A DNA stretch of 40,616 nucleotides, from the NCBI GenBank assembly GCA_003212515.1, contig QCPL01000013.1, forward strand, positions 1 to 40,616, written 5' to 3'. Every line of letters begins with the position of its first letter. The stretch's first letter is position 1. Position numbers and translations under genes: made by a program. The notes beneath the pieces were generated by a model. The model was not told the DNA's origin. It did not search any database and saw nothing but the letters and a program-made list of their open reading frames with translations. Of this stretch, positions 26,718-38,428 are shown one piece after another. Source of the DNA: Prochlorococcus sp. AG-436-M02 (lineage in GTDB: Bacteria > Cyanobacteriota > Cyanobacteriia > PCC-6307 > Cyanobiaceae).

Positions 26718-27815
26718 TTATACACTTGATCGTAGTATGAGCCCCAAGAAGACCAAGAAAATACTTATTAACCAAAAGCGTTGCACAATTTCAATTTCTT
26801 TTTGACCTTTAAGTTCAAGATGGTGATGAATAGGCGCCATACGAAAAACCCGATATCCTTCATCAATTTGATTAAAATATTTTGTTATTTTGTAGACCCC
26901 TACTTGAATTATTACGGATAATGATTCGGCTAAAAATATCCCTCCCATAATTAATAATGACCAAAGTGTATTGGTTATTAGAGCTGTACCTGCAAGGATC
27001 GCACCCATTGCTAAAGAACCAGTGTCTCCCATAAAGATTTTGGCGGGCTTGGAATTAAAAATTAGAAAACCTAGCCATGAACCTGCTTGGGCCATGCATA
27101 GGCTTGCCATTGCATAGTCTGTATTAGATCCTCTGATAACTAATTCAATTGATAATCCAGTAAGAACAATTGCACCACATCCACTGGCTAGTCCATCTAA
27201 TCCATCTGTGAGATTTGTTGCATTACTTTCAGCAAGTAAGATAATTAAAGCAATCGGCCAAAATAATATACCTAAATTAATTTCGTAATCCCCTAACAAA
27301 CTGATTTTTTCAGGTATTAAATTCTGCGTATATACATATACTAAGAAGATTAAGCTCGCTACTATTTGTAGAATTATTTTCTCTTTTGCTTTTAGCCCTT
27401 TGTTTTTATTGACTATAATACTTTTCCAATCATCTAAGAATCCTATTAGCATAAATGAAAGTCCTAATATAGTTATTGAGATCAATTCTTTACTAGCTAA
27501 ATTATGATGATTAACTAAATTGCCAACAATTAGACCTATAGGTACTATTAACAATCCGCCCATACTTGGTGTTCCTGATTTCTTATAATGATCTTTTGGC
27601 CCTTCTTTTCTTATTACTTGGCCAAGTTTAAGGTTTTGAATTTTTCCTACTCCCCATTTTGTAAAAATTACTGTGCTAATAAAAGAAATAATTAGCGGAA
27701 TATAAAAGGAGCTGTTATTAGTCAATATGCCCGTAAAAAAACTAATTGTTAAAATTAGTCCAATTAATTGATGACTATTAAAAATGGAATTCTTCTTTTT
27801 ATTTAACTTCGTCAA
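26718..27815 (-). CDS. mraY: phospho-N-acetylmuramoyl-pentapeptide transferase
   Basis: MraY makes lipid I by moving phospho-MurNAc-pentapeptide onto undecaprenyl phosphate in the inner membrane. The 365-residue protein has about ten hydrophobic helices. Signature motifs are GTPSMGGLL near residue 82, the catalytic FLDDW (about 125-129), NLTDGLDGLASG (about 200-211), FMGDTGSLAMG (about 262-272) and APIHHHLELKG (about 328-338). It is not in a mur/fts cluster here. Instead it sits between a DUF3134 gene (27 bp upstream) and a small unknown gene (8 bp downstream), all on the minus strand. Confidence 0.97.
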   Translation of the reverse strand: MTKLNKKKNSIFNSHQLIGLILTISFFTGILTNNSSFYIPLIISFISTVIFTKWGVGKIQNLKLGQVIRKEGPKDHYKKSGTPSMGGLLIVPIGLIVGNLVNHHNLASKELISITILGLSFMLIGFLDDWKSIIVNKNKGLKAKEKIILQIVASLIFLVYVYTQNLIPEKISLLGDYEINLGILFWPIALIILLAESNATNLTDGLDGLASGCGAIVLTGLSIELVIRGSNTDYAMASLCMAQAGSWLGFLIFNSKPAKIFMGDTGSLAMGAILAGTALITNTLWSLLIMGGIFLAESLSVIIQVGVYKITKYFNQIDEGYRVFRMAPIHHHLELKGQKEIEIVQRFWLISIFLVFLGLILRSSV

Positions 27816-27842
27816 TTTTTTTTAAAATGACCTAAGTAAAAG

Positions 27843-28094
27843 TTAATCTTCCCATTCTTCTTCTGATACTTCCTCTTCGGTCTTATAGTCTTCCTTCTCT
27901 CCCATAAGCGCTGATAGCTCTTCTTCTTCCACAGTGCTAATTTCTTGCAGTGAAGATGATTCTTCTGAAATAAGCCTTCCACTTGATTCTAACCAACTTA
28001 ATAAATCTGGTTCTTCTCTTAAGGGTAAAACTGGTGCAGGCTCTTCTTTGCCATATCTTGTAAGGGCTGGATTGATTGTATCGAGGGTGCTCAT
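27843..28094 (-). CDS. DUF3134 family small acidic protein
   Basis: The 83-residue protein starts MSTLDTINPALTRYGKEEPA and contains the DUF3134 hallmark VLPLREEPDLLSWLESSGRL (about residues 22-41). DUF3134 is a cyanobacterial family of small proteins without known function. The C-terminal half is extremely Glu-rich (EEEELSALMGEKEDYKTEEE and onward) and probably disordered. It heads the minus-strand set with mraY and is divergent from a small membrane-protein gene across 55 bp, where both promoters must lie. Confidence 0.75.
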   Translation of the reverse strand: MSTLDTINPALTRYGKEEPAPVLPLREEPDLLSWLESSGRLISEESSSLQEISTVEEEELSALMGEKEDYKTEEEVSEEEWED

Positions 28095-28149
28095 TGAATT
28101 TTGATTTTCTTTTATCTAATAAGATAATGCATTATGCGCTTGAATTCCT

Positions 28150-28347
28150 GTGTTAGGAAATAAGTATTTTTTGTTTACCTTGACTTGGCTTGCTTCTTTT
28201 GCCGTCAGTGTTTTTTTGCGTTTTTGGGGTTTTCAACATCCTGATTCTTTTCTTATTAGACCGTTTATAGTTTTGTGTATGCTTTTTGGACCATCTCTTG
28301 TTTTGTCTTTTTATTTGGCATTTATTGCTCGTCAAACTCAGAGTTAA
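28150..28347 (+). CDS. small two-helix membrane protein upstream of argG
   Basis: The 65-residue protein has two hydrophobic stretches, about residues 6-25 (FLFTLTWLASFAVSVFL) and 37-59 (IRPFIVLCMLFGPSLVLSFY), joined by a short polar loop with HPDS, so it is probably a membrane hairpin. The start is GTG at 28150; there is no ATG until deep inside the second helix and no clear ribosome site. It ends 19 bp before argG on the same strand and is likely cotranscribed with it. I recognise no family. It could be a small photosynthesis or transporter accessory protein, but nothing in the sequence shows this. Confidence 0.6.
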   Translation: MLGNKYFLFTLTWLASFAVSVFLRFWGFQHPDSFLIRPFIVLCMLFGPSLVLSFYLAFIARQTQS

Positions 28348-28366
28348 TTTAGAGGAGCTTGATTAA

Positions 28367-29581
28367 ATGGAGAATTCTCGCAAAGTAATACTTGCTTATT
28401 CTGGTGGTGTAGACACTAGTGCTTGTATTCCTTATTTAAAAAATCAATATAAGGTTGATGAGGTTATTGCTTTCGCAGCAGATTTAGGACAGGGTGAAGA
28501 ATTAGAGCCTATTCGTAAAAAGGCTTTATTAGCAGGCGCAACTGAATCGTTAGTCGAAGATTTAATTGAGCCTTTTATTCAGGATTTTGCATTTCCAGCA
28601 ATTCGCGCAAATGCTCTTTATGAGGGTAGATATCCTTTGTCTACTGCTTTAGCTAGACCTCTGATTGCTAGTCGATTGGTCGAAATAGCTTTAAATAGAG
28701 ATGCTGAAGCTGTTGCTCATGGTTGTACAGGCAAAGGTAATGATCAAGTTCGTTTTGATTTAGCGATTGCATCATTGGCTCCTCAGTTGAAAATCTTTGC
28801 TCCTGCTAGGCAATGGTCTATGAGCCGAGAAGAATTAATTCTTTATGGAGAGAAATATGGAATTCCTGCACCTGTTAGTAAAAAATCTCCTTATTCTATT
28901 GATTTAAATCTTTTAGGGCGAAGTATTGAGGCTGGTTCTTTAGAAGATCCTTTTTTGGAACCTCCTGAAGAAGTATTTCAACTGACTTCTTCTATTAAAG
29001 AGTCGCCTGAGGAACCTAAGGAGATAGAAATTACTTTTGAGCAAGGATATCCAGTTTCTATTGATGGAGAGGTTTTAGATCCTGTTTCTCTTATGCGAAG
29101 AGCTAATTCTTTGGCAGGAAAACATGGGTTTGGTCGAATAGATATGATAGAAAATCGAGTCGTGGGAATTAAAAGTAGAGAAATATATGAGTCGCCAGGC
29201 TTACTCTTATTAATTAAATGTCACCAAGAGATTGAAAGTCTTACATTATCTGCTGATGTTCTTCGCACAAAGCGTCAACTTGAGAGGCAATGGGCTGATT
29301 TGGTATATCAGGGATTTTGGTTTAGTCCTCTTAAAAATGCTTTAGATTCTTTTATTAATACTACTCAAATAGATGTAAATGGTAAGGTAAAAGTGAAGCT
29401 TCATAAAGGTAACGCAATTATTACCGGTCGTCAGTCCTCCTCTAATAGTTTATATTTACCTGATATTTCTACATATGGAGCAGAAGATACATTTGATCAT
29501 AAATCTGCAGAAGGCTTTATATATATTTGGGGTCTTGCTAATCGTCTTTGGGCTTCAGTAACTAGAAAAAATAAATTTTAA
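28367..29581 (+). CDS. argG: argininosuccinate synthase
   Basis: ArgG joins citrulline and aspartate with ATP to form argininosuccinate. The 404-aa protein has the ATP-pyrophosphatase loop [13 protein letters not shown] (8-20) and the conserved [14 protein letters not shown] near residue 120. Further blocks are [13 protein letters not shown] (about 181-193) and the C-terminal catalytic region. A good ribosome site, GAGGAG at 28352-28357, is 9 nt before the ATG. It is convergent with rpsF with a single base between the stops, leaving no room for a conventional terminator. The next enzyme, argH, is at 240-1625. Confidence 0.97.
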   Translation: MENSRKVILAYSGGVDTSACIPYLKNQYKVDEVIAFAADLGQGEELEPIRKKALLAGATESLVEDLIEPFIQDFAFPAIRANALYEGRYPLSTALARPLIASRLVEIALNRDAEAVAHGCTGKGNDQVRFDLAIASLAPQLKIFAPARQWSMSREELILYGEKYGIPAPVSKKSPYSIDLNLLGRSIEAGSLEDPFLEPPEEVFQLTSSIKESPEEPKEIEITFEQGYPVSIDGEVLDPVSLMRRANSLAGKHGFGRIDMIENRVVGIKSREIYESPGLLLLIKCHQEIESLTLSADVLRTKRQLERQWADLVYQGFWFSPLKNALDSFINTTQIDVNGKVKVKLHKGNAIITGRQSSSNSLYLPDISTYGAEDTFDHKSAEGFIYIWGLANRLWASVTRKNKF

Positions 29582-29582
29582 T

Positions 29583-30056
29583 TTAGTCAGAAGCCTTTTC
29601 TTTATTTGAATCTTTCGTTTCCTCCATAGGTTCTTTTTTGGTTTCTTCTTTTGTTGTTAAGTCAGTACTTTTGTCTTTAGTTTCTGCCTTATCACTTTCT
29701 TTACTATCTTCTTTAGTACCTTCTTTTTCTGATATTTTTGGAGCTCTCTTTGTGGGTAAAGGACCATATTGCTTTACAGTTAAGTATCTAATAACATCCT
29801 CACTTAGTCTCATTGATTTTTCGAGGATTTCTATATGGCTTCCTTCACCTGTATGGCTTAATTGAACGTAGATACCTTCTTTATGCTTCCCAATTGAATA
29901 TGCAAGTCTTCTTTTCCCTCTCATTTGATTGTCTATAATTTGAGCATTTGCTTTTTCAAGTATTTCACTATATTTTTTTAAATGATTGTCTACTTCATCC
30001 TCCGGAATATCCGGACGGAGGATGTACATTGTTTCGTAATAAGTTGGATTAGACAT
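29583..30056 (-). CDS. rpsF: 30S ribosomal protein S6 with long charged tail
   Basis: S6 binds S18 on the 30S platform. The first 100 or so residues are a standard S6 domain: [18 protein letters not shown], then [20 protein letters not shown] (about 44-63) and [14 protein letters not shown]-like residues (about 82-94). Residues of about 103-157 form a repetitive Lys/Glu/Thr/Asp tail, probably disordered. Cyanobacterial S6 proteins often carry tails, but this one makes up a third of the protein. rpsR is not adjacent, so S6 and S18 are encoded apart. The 82-bp upstream region holds an RNA structure resembling the S6:S18 binding leader. Confidence 0.95.
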   Translation of the reverse strand: MSNPTYYETMYILRPDIPEDEVDNHLKKYSEILEKANAQIIDNQMRGKRRLAYSIGKHKEGIYVQLSHTGEGSHIEILEKSMRLSEDVIRYLTVKQYGPLPTKRAPKISEKEGTKEDSKESDKAETKDKSTDLTTKEETKKEPMEETKDSNKEKASD

Positions 30057-30075
30057 AGATAGTAGTTCCGACTGG

Positions 30076-30115
30076 GACTAAAGGCTCATTTATTTGAGCG
30101 ACGGAGTTCCTAGTC
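30076..30115 (-). promoter_or_regulatory. S6:S18-type autoregulatory leader of rpsF
   Basis: Read as minus-strand RNA, an outer stem GACUA (30115-30111) pairs perfectly with UAGUC (30080-30076). Inside it, GCUCA (30099-30095) and UGAGC (30088-30084) form a hairpin with a 6-nt loop. The 5' side of the internal loop between the stems contains CCG (30104-30102). The S6:S18 leader described in many bacteria has two stems with a conserved CCG in the joining bulge, mimicking the S6:S18 site in 16S rRNA. The element ends 19 nt before the rpsF ATG, a suitable place for feedback control of translation. Confidence 0.65.
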
Positions 30116-30138
30116 TATACCTTGATGGTTCTTTTTTC

Positions 30139-30597
30139 TTAAATTTGCATTTTTGCTGAATTGCTGATCCCTGGCAGATCTGGCTCAACTCCTCGCAGAC
30201 ATTGAGTAAATGCAAAAATTATTGTGGTAAGGGTAGCAATAAAGATTATGGATTCTATGGTTACAAAAATTTTAAGAGCTCCAAAAAGTTGATTAAGGAG
30301 TATATTCAAATAATTAAAAATAATTAGAATTAGATTTATAAGAAGTGTTTGCATTGTATTAAATCTTAGAAAATAAGGTAATTTGTAATTTCTAGCTACT
30401 CCTAGAAAAAGAATTAAGAAAAATAATAAATTACCGAAAGGAAGGCTATCTTGTATAAATATTATGGGTAATGCAGGAAAGATTAATAATTTTGTTATAG
30501 GAAAATTATAGTAAATTTCACTGCCATATTTTATTGCATCAGCCCAAGGAATTATATAAAGTAAACTACTAATTAATTTTTCCCAAAGTGTAATCAT
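30139..30597 (-). CDS. Tic20/Ycf60-like membrane protein
   Basis: The 152-residue protein has four predicted hydrophobic segments (about residues 5-20, 34-62, 78-102 and 112-134) and the family landmarks YIIPWADAIKYG near the start and YFLRFNTMQTLLI (about 75-87). The end reads CLRGVEPDLPGISNSAKMQI, with the PxxPxxSxxA pattern typical of Ycf60/Tic20. In chloroplasts Tic20 is part of the protein-import channel; the role in free-living cyanobacteria is not settled. It lies between aroE (12 bp upstream) and rpsF (82 bp downstream) on the minus strand and reads into the rpsF leader region. Confidence 0.8.
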   Translation of the reverse strand: MITLWEKLISSLLYIIPWADAIKYGSEIYYNFPITKLLIFPALPIIFIQDSLPFGNLLFFLILFLGVARNYKLPYFLRFNTMQTLLINLILIIFNYLNILLNQLFGALKIFVTIESIIFIATLTTIIFAFTQCLRGVEPDLPGISNSAKMQI

Positions 30598-30609
30598 AGT
30601 TTTAAAGAC

Positions 30610-31518
30610 CTATTTTTTTAAAGCATTTTCAGCGGCTTTTTTCATTATATTTATCGGAATATTTTCTATATTACTCCATAATCTTAAGGATGCAGCTCCT
30701 TGTTCAATAAGCATATCCAGACCATCAATTTGATGACAATCATACTTTGACCCTAGTTTTAGCCATTCTGTAGGCTTTGGATTATATATTAAGTCATATA
30801 AAATACTATTTGGCGATAGATTTTCCCAGTATTCTTCACTAAGAGGAATTGCCTGAATTTTTTGATTTTCTGATTTATTTAGCATTCCAATTGGAGTTGT
30901 ATTGATTATTAAGTGTGAGTTTTTAATATATTCTTTTATTAAAGAATCTCCTTCTATTAATCCTATACATGTTGTAGATTTTGATTTTGTTACTTTGACT
31001 AATTCTATAAACTTTTCTAAAGAGTTTTTTCTGCGACTGATAATTGTTATATGAGAAAGATTTAATGAACTTAGGCCTTGTATTACTGCTTTAGCACTTC
31101 CACCTGTTCCCATAATTAATGCATTTTTCCCCTTAAGGTTGCTGAATTTTTTTAATGGAGCTAAAAATCCTTGAATATCAGTATTAGTTCCATTCCATTG
31201 CGCATTCTGGGCTGGAATTAATGTATTCACTGCACCAATACTGTTTGCAATATTATCGACATTCTGGCAGTAGCTGAGAACAGTTTCTTTGTATGGAATT
31301 GTGATGTTTAACCCTTTGCAGTCTATTTTTCTTAAGCTTTTGAGAACTAATTCAAGATTTTCTTTTTCGCATGGAATGGCTAAATAGCACCAGTTGAGGT
31401 TAAGAGCTGTTAACGCAGCATTATGAATGACAGGTGACAAAGAGTGTTGTATTGGATAGCCGAGAACCCCTATCAGACTTGTTTCTCCATTAATTAATTC
31501 TTTTTTGTTGTGTACCAT
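30610..31518 (-). CDS. aroE: shikimate dehydrogenase (NADP+)
   Basis: AroE reduces 3-dehydroshikimate to shikimate in aromatic amino-acid synthesis. The substrate pocket motif is GYPIQHSLSPVIHNAAL and the catalytic Lys is in NITIPYKE. IGAVNTL, NGTNTDIQGF, the Rossmann loop MGTGGSAKAV, NTTPIGML and DGLDMLIEQGAA follow in family order. I choose the ATG at 31518 (MVHNKKELINGE, 302 aa), because the family usually begins about ten residues before the first strand. An in-frame ATG at 31578 would add 20 residues and leave only 52 bp to the divergent dnaK. Neither start has a clear ribosome site. Confidence 0.92.
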   Translation of the reverse strand: MVHNKKELINGETSLIGVLGYPIQHSLSPVIHNAALTALNLNWCYLAIPCEKENLELVLKSLRKIDCKGLNITIPYKETVLSYCQNVDNIANSIGAVNTLIPAQNAQWNGTNTDIQGFLAPLKKFSNLKGKNALIMGTGGSAKAVIQGLSSLNLSHITIISRRKNSLEKFIELVKVTKSKSTTCIGLIEGDSLIKEYIKNSHLIINTTPIGMLNKSENQKIQAIPLSEEYWENLSPNSILYDLIYNPKPTEWLKLGSKYDCHQIDGLDMLIEQGAASLRLWSNIENIPINIMKKAAENALKK

Positions 31519-31612
31519 TTTTTTAGGGTAGTTTAGTTTGCTGTTCGGGAACCACACCTCGCCTCTAAGTGCAATCACTGCCGAGGATGACTCTATTAAT
31601 AAAAGACATTAA

Positions 31613-34615
<3,003 letters not shown>

Positions 34616-34688
34616 GTTTTAAATTCCTATTAAATATTGGCAATGGTGCTTTTGTTAGTTGTTATAAGTAGATAATGCTTTGATTTTT

Positions 34689-34692
34689 AGGA
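34689..34692 (+). promoter_or_regulatory. Shine-Dalgarno site deciding the purU start
   Basis: AGGA lies 7 nt before a GTG at 34700 but only 1 nt before the in-frame TTG at 34694. This favours the GTG as the purU start. Confidence 0.6.
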
Positions 34693-34699
34693 TTTGTCT

Positions 34700-35548
34700 G
34701 TGACAACTGTAATTCTGCAACTAATTTGTCCAGATAGGCCTGGCTTAGTTAGTGAATTATCTAGTTGGATTTTTGATAATAGAGGGAATATTCGTCATGC
34801 GGATCATCATACTGATGAAGGGACAAATTTGTTTTTAAGTAGATTAGAATGGGATCTTGATGGATTTCAGATACCACGAGAGAAAATTAGTGTTGAAATA
34901 GAGTGCTTAGCAAATTCGTTGAGAGGTAAGGCTCAATTGCATTTTTCTGATGAGATGCCAAACGTTGCAATTTTTGTAAGTCAACAAAGTCATTGTCTTT
35001 TAGATTTACTTGGCAGAGTTTCGAATAATGAATTAAGAATGAACGTACCATTAATTATATCAAATCATAATTATTTGAAGGACTTATGCTCTCAATTTAA
35101 TGCACAATATATGTATATTCCAGTTCATACTGAGAGTAAAATAATCTCAGAAAAGATAATATTAGATTTATTAGCTGACTTTGAAATTGATTTAGTGGTC
35201 CTGGCCAAATATATGCAGGTTCTAAGTCCAAACTTTCTTAATTCTTTCTCAAATATTATTAATATACATCATTCATTTTTGCCTGCATTTAAAGGCGCTA
35301 AGCCATATCATAGAGCATGGGAACGAGGGGTTAAATTAATAGGAGCTACAGCGCACTATGTTACAGAGGATTTAGATGATGGTCCAATTATTGATCAAGC
35401 CATAGCTCATGTAAGTCATCGTGATGAAGTAGATGATTTAATTAGAAAAGGTAGAGATATTGAACGAATTGCTTTGGCTAGAGCATTAAGATTTCATTTG
35501 CGAAGACAAGTTATGGTTTATCAAGGAAGAACGGCTATTTTTGCATGA
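34700..35548 (+). CDS. purU: formyltetrahydrofolate deformylase
   Basis: PurU hydrolyses 10-formyl-tetrahydrofolate to formate and tetrahydrofolate, balancing one-carbon pools. An ACT domain opens the protein (TTVILQLICPDRPGLVSELS, first 85 or so residues). The formyltransferase fold follows, with INIHHSFLPAFKGAKPYHRA, then GATAHYVTEDLDDGPIIDQ carrying the His and catalytic Asp. The 282-aa length matches the family. The start is GTG at 34700 on the basis of AGGA spacing. Its stop overlaps the ATG of the downstream ictB-like gene (ATGA at 35545-35548), implying translational coupling. Confidence 0.95.
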   Translation: MTTVILQLICPDRPGLVSELSSWIFDNRGNIRHADHHTDEGTNLFLSRLEWDLDGFQIPREKISVEIECLANSLRGKAQLHFSDEMPNVAIFVSQQSHCLLDLLGRVSNNELRMNVPLIISNHNYLKDLCSQFNAQYMYIPVHTESKIISEKIILDLLADFEIDLVVLAKYMQVLSPNFLNSFSNIINIHHSFLPAFKGAKPYHRAWERGVKLIGATAHYVTEDLDDGPIIDQAIAHVSHRDEVDDLIRKGRDIERIALARALRFHLRRQVMVYQGRTAIFA

Positions 35549-36843
35549 ATTATTTTAATCTCGTCTCTTCCTTTAAACCTTCAAGGGTTACACTTATAGG
35601 TTGGATTTCTTTTCAATTAGGCTTATTTTTCTTAGCTTCGAGTGCATTCATAGCAGCTCTTTTTTTCGTTATTGCGTTGATACTAAGTAGTTATAAACGC
35701 TTTCGAGTTTTGTTTAAGGATCAATGGAATTATAGCTTTCTTCTGATTTCATTACTGATGCTTATAGGTTCGTTTGCAGCCTATTCTGGATCACTTGCTT
35801 GGTTAGGTTTAGCTAATTGGATACCGTTTTTCTTTTGTTATTGGGCATTTCAACCGTATCTTGTTACTACTCAAGCGAGAAAACATAGTGGACTTGTACT
35901 CCTTTTTGGAGCTGTCCCTGTTGTCTTTACGGGGCTTGGACAAATGTGGTTTGGTTTACATGGACCGTGGGAAATATTCAATGGTTTGATTATTTGGTTT
36001 AGTGAAGCAGAAGGTCAGAAAATAGGTAGATTATCTGGACTGTTTAACCATGCAAATATTGCCGGTTCTTGGTTAGCTTTAGTTTGGCCATTTGCATTAG
36101 CGACTGTTCTACAGACTTCTTTGAATTTTTCAAAGAGGACTATTGCGTTTTTGTGGTTACTATCTATTTCGATTGCATTGATACTAACTAATTCGAGAAA
36201 TGCTTGGGGAGGATTATTTTTGTCAGTACCTCTCGTTTTAGGATTAGGTACATGGCATTGGTTAATTCCTCTTTTACTGATTATTTTATTGCCTGTTGCT
36301 TTAGCAGTATTCCCATTTATTCCATTAGAGATTCAAGTTTTATCTAGAAGAATTGTGCCAGAAGGATTGTGGTTACGTTTATCTGATATCCAGTTTGCTG
36401 CTCAAAGGCCAGTAGAAGCAACACGATTGTTTCAATGGAAGGAAGCAATCGCCTTATTTGTTGCCAAGCCTTGGTTTGGATATGGAGCTGCGGCATTTTC
36501 TATTCTTTATCCACTTCGTCGAGGAATATGGCATGGCCATGCCCATAACTTGCCTCTTGAATTGCTAGTTGCTCATGGATTGCCTGTTGCAACACTTTTA
36601 GTTACTACTGTCTTGTTACTCTTACTTCTTTCTTTTAGAACTTGTTTTTATATTCAGATTGCCCAAAGAGATAATGTTTTTGATAGGGCATGGTGGGCCG
36701 CAGCTTTTACGATAGTATTTTTTCATGCTACAGATATGCCTATGTTTGATAGCAGGATTAATCTTATTGGATGGATATTGTTGGCTGGATTGCGATGCTC
36801 GATATTAACTAAATATTCAAGACATTTGTTGATGTTTGATTAG
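35545..36843 (+). CDS. IctB/O-antigen ligase-like polytopic membrane protein
   Basis: The 432-residue protein has about ten hydrophobic helices. It shows features of the Wzy/WaaL ligase superfamily: a long loop with LSGLFNHANIAGSWLALVWP (about residues 163-182), ALILTNSRNAWGG (about 211-223) and AIALFVAKPWFGYGAAAF (about 303-320) with GIWHGHAHNLPLELLVAHG. In cyanobacteria close relatives are annotated IctB, once proposed as a bicarbonate transporter, though the fold points to a glycan ligase or polymerase. The role here is therefore uncertain. It is translationally coupled to purU by an ATGA overlap, and its last 27 bp overlap the convergent radical SAM gene. Confidence 0.82.
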   Translation: MNYFNLVSSFKPSRVTLIGWISFQLGLFFLASSAFIAALFFVIALILSSYKRFRVLFKDQWNYSFLLISLLMLIGSFAAYSGSLAWLGLANWIPFFFCYWAFQPYLVTTQARKHSGLVLLFGAVPVVFTGLGQMWFGLHGPWEIFNGLIIWFSEAEGQKIGRLSGLFNHANIAGSWLALVWPFALATVLQTSLNFSKRTIAFLWLLSISIALILTNSRNAWGGLFLSVPLVLGLGTWHWLIPLLLIILLPVALAVFPFIPLEIQVLSRRIVPEGLWLRLSDIQFAAQRPVEATRLFQWKEAIALFVAKPWFGYGAAAFSILYPLRRGIWHGHAHNLPLELLVAHGLPVATLLVTTVLLLLLLSFRTCFYIQIAQRDNVFDRAWWAAAFTIVFFHATDMPMFDSRINLIGWILLAGLRCSILTKYSRHLLMFD

Positions 36844-38361
36844 TTGTTCTACTTTTACTGGTCCGTTTAAGTGCATCCAAGGTAATACACGATTATATTC
36901 CCATTGTTGATGCACAATGTCCTCCCAATCAGGTAGTTGTGAATTTAATGAGGACAATTTGTTTTTTTCTTGAATTGCTTTGTAAGCTTTTTTCCATCCT
37001 CCAAGAGTATTGTCTGATTTTCTAATTAATTCGATTACAGGTGCTAGTCGTCTATCACTTCGAGATATAAGAGCTTGAATAATGCTCCATCCATAGCTTT
37101 CTGCTCTTACTTCAATGCCTTGGGGCTTTAATTTTTTCCCGATCTTTTGTAGCCTTTTCTTCGCTTCATTTCGTACCCCAAACCATTGAAATGGTGTATG
37201 AGCCTTAGGGACAAATGTGCTAACTCCAAATGAAAATTTGAGACCAGGGTTTTTTCTTTTTAATTTTATTAATAGATCTGTTGTTAGTTCAATATCTTCT
37301 TCAGCTTCTGTAGGTAATCCAACCATTCCATATAGCTTGAGCCTAGTTAGTCCACCTTCATGTGCATATCGAGCGGCAGAATATATTTCTTCTTCTGTTA
37401 GTTTTTTGTTCACTAAATCTCTGATTTTCTCACTGCCACTTTCAATAGCAATTGTTATTGATTTACAATTGCGACGTGCAAGTATATTAGTCATTTTTTT
37501 ATTGACTGTTGTTGCACGGACAGAACTTAGACTTAATCTCATATCTTCAAAGCCATCTTGACTGAGCCAATTTAATAATTCATCAAAGTCTGGATGTTGA
37601 GTTATTGATGCTCCTAATAAACCAATTCTTTTTGTAATTGCAAATCCTTTTTCTATAGCTGGAATTAGGCCTGTATCTAGATCAGAATTGCGAAAAGGTA
37701 GATTTAGGTAACTGGCTAGACAAAATCGGCATAGTTCTGGACAGCTACGAACTACTTCTACCATATGTATTCCAGGCCAAGCTGACTCTGGAGTGATGAC
37801 TGTGGAATGACTTAGAGTATTTTGTTTCCATGTTTGCTTAGTAACTTGTTGTGGAATTTCTGAGGAAATGGACTGAATTGCTATTAACTTGTTATTAGAG
37901 TTGTATTGAGGTTCATAAAGAATAGGGACATAAATTCCTGGGTGTTTAGAAAGTATTGTTAATTTTTTATTACGTGAAAGTCCTTGTAGCTCATGAAGCG
38001 TTTCAATAAATATTGGTAATAAGTTTTCTCCATCGCCTAATAATATGACATCTAAGAATGGCGCGAAAGGTTCTGGGTTAGCTGTAAGTACTTGTCCACC
38101 TCCAAATACAATGGGGTCTTTTTCAGTTCGCTCTTTGCTCCAAATAGGTATCTTATTGTTTTCTAAAAGATTTACTAGAACTGGGCCATCTAATTCCCAA
38201 CTAAGAGAAAAACCAAATAGATCAATTGTGCGATGGAGTTTATCTTGTTGATCTGTAAATAACCTTCTTACATCTACATCTCTTCTTTGAGCAAGTGTTG
38301 CCCAAATAATTTGAAAGCCTAAACTTGTTATTCCTATTGAATAGGTATTAGGAAAAGCCAA
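36817..38361 (-). CDS. B12-binding-like radical SAM protein
   Basis: The radical SAM cluster motif is visible as CPELCRFC (CxxxCxxC, about residues 210-217), preceded by GIHMVEVVRS and followed by LGASITQHPDFDELL and SGSEKIRDLVNKKLTEEE. The N-terminal half resembles a cobalamin-binding fold (FGGGQVLTANPEPFAPFLD and LGDGE) but lacks the DxHxxG cobalamin motif. This family is related to the TIGR03960 group of unknown substrate. The TTG at 38361 has AGGA 5 nt upstream and gives 514 aa. The frame stays open to 38442 with family-like sequence (KPGIPKSNALRTVLAFPNTY) but no ATG, so the true start may be an unusual codon upstream. It overlaps ictB tail to tail by 27 bp. Confidence 0.8.
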   Translation of the reverse strand: MAFPNTYSIGITSLGFQIIWATLAQRRDVDVRRLFTDQQDKLHRTIDLFGFSLSWELDGPVLVNLLENNKIPIWSKERTEKDPIVFGGGQVLTANPEPFAPFLDVILLGDGENLLPIFIETLHELQGLSRNKKLTILSKHPGIYVPILYEPQYNSNNKLIAIQSISSEIPQQVTKQTWKQNTLSHSTVITPESAWPGIHMVEVVRSCPELCRFCLASYLNLPFRNSDLDTGLIPAIEKGFAITKRIGLLGASITQHPDFDELLNWLSQDGFEDMRLSLSSVRATTVNKKMTNILARRNCKSITIAIESGSEKIRDLVNKKLTEEEIYSAARYAHEGGLTRLKLYGMVGLPTEAEEDIELTTDLLIKLKRKNPGLKFSFGVSTFVPKAHTPFQWFGVRNEAKKRLQKIGKKLKPQGIEVRAESYGWSIIQALISRSDRRLAPVIELIRKSDNTLGGWKKAYKAIQEKNKLSSLNSQLPDWEDIVHQQWEYNRVLPWMHLNGPVKVEQLIKHQQMS

Positions 38362-38428
38362 GACTGTCCTAAGTGCATTTGACTTAGGAATACCTGGTTT
38401 AAATAGAAGAGTTTCTTGGTTCAGATTT

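Noticed and set aside
31519-31578. N-terminal extension of AroE from the ATG at 31578
   Set aside because: The extra 20 residues do not fit the family N-terminus and there is no ribosome site. The upstream region is more likely the dnaK/aroE promoter region, though this is not certain.
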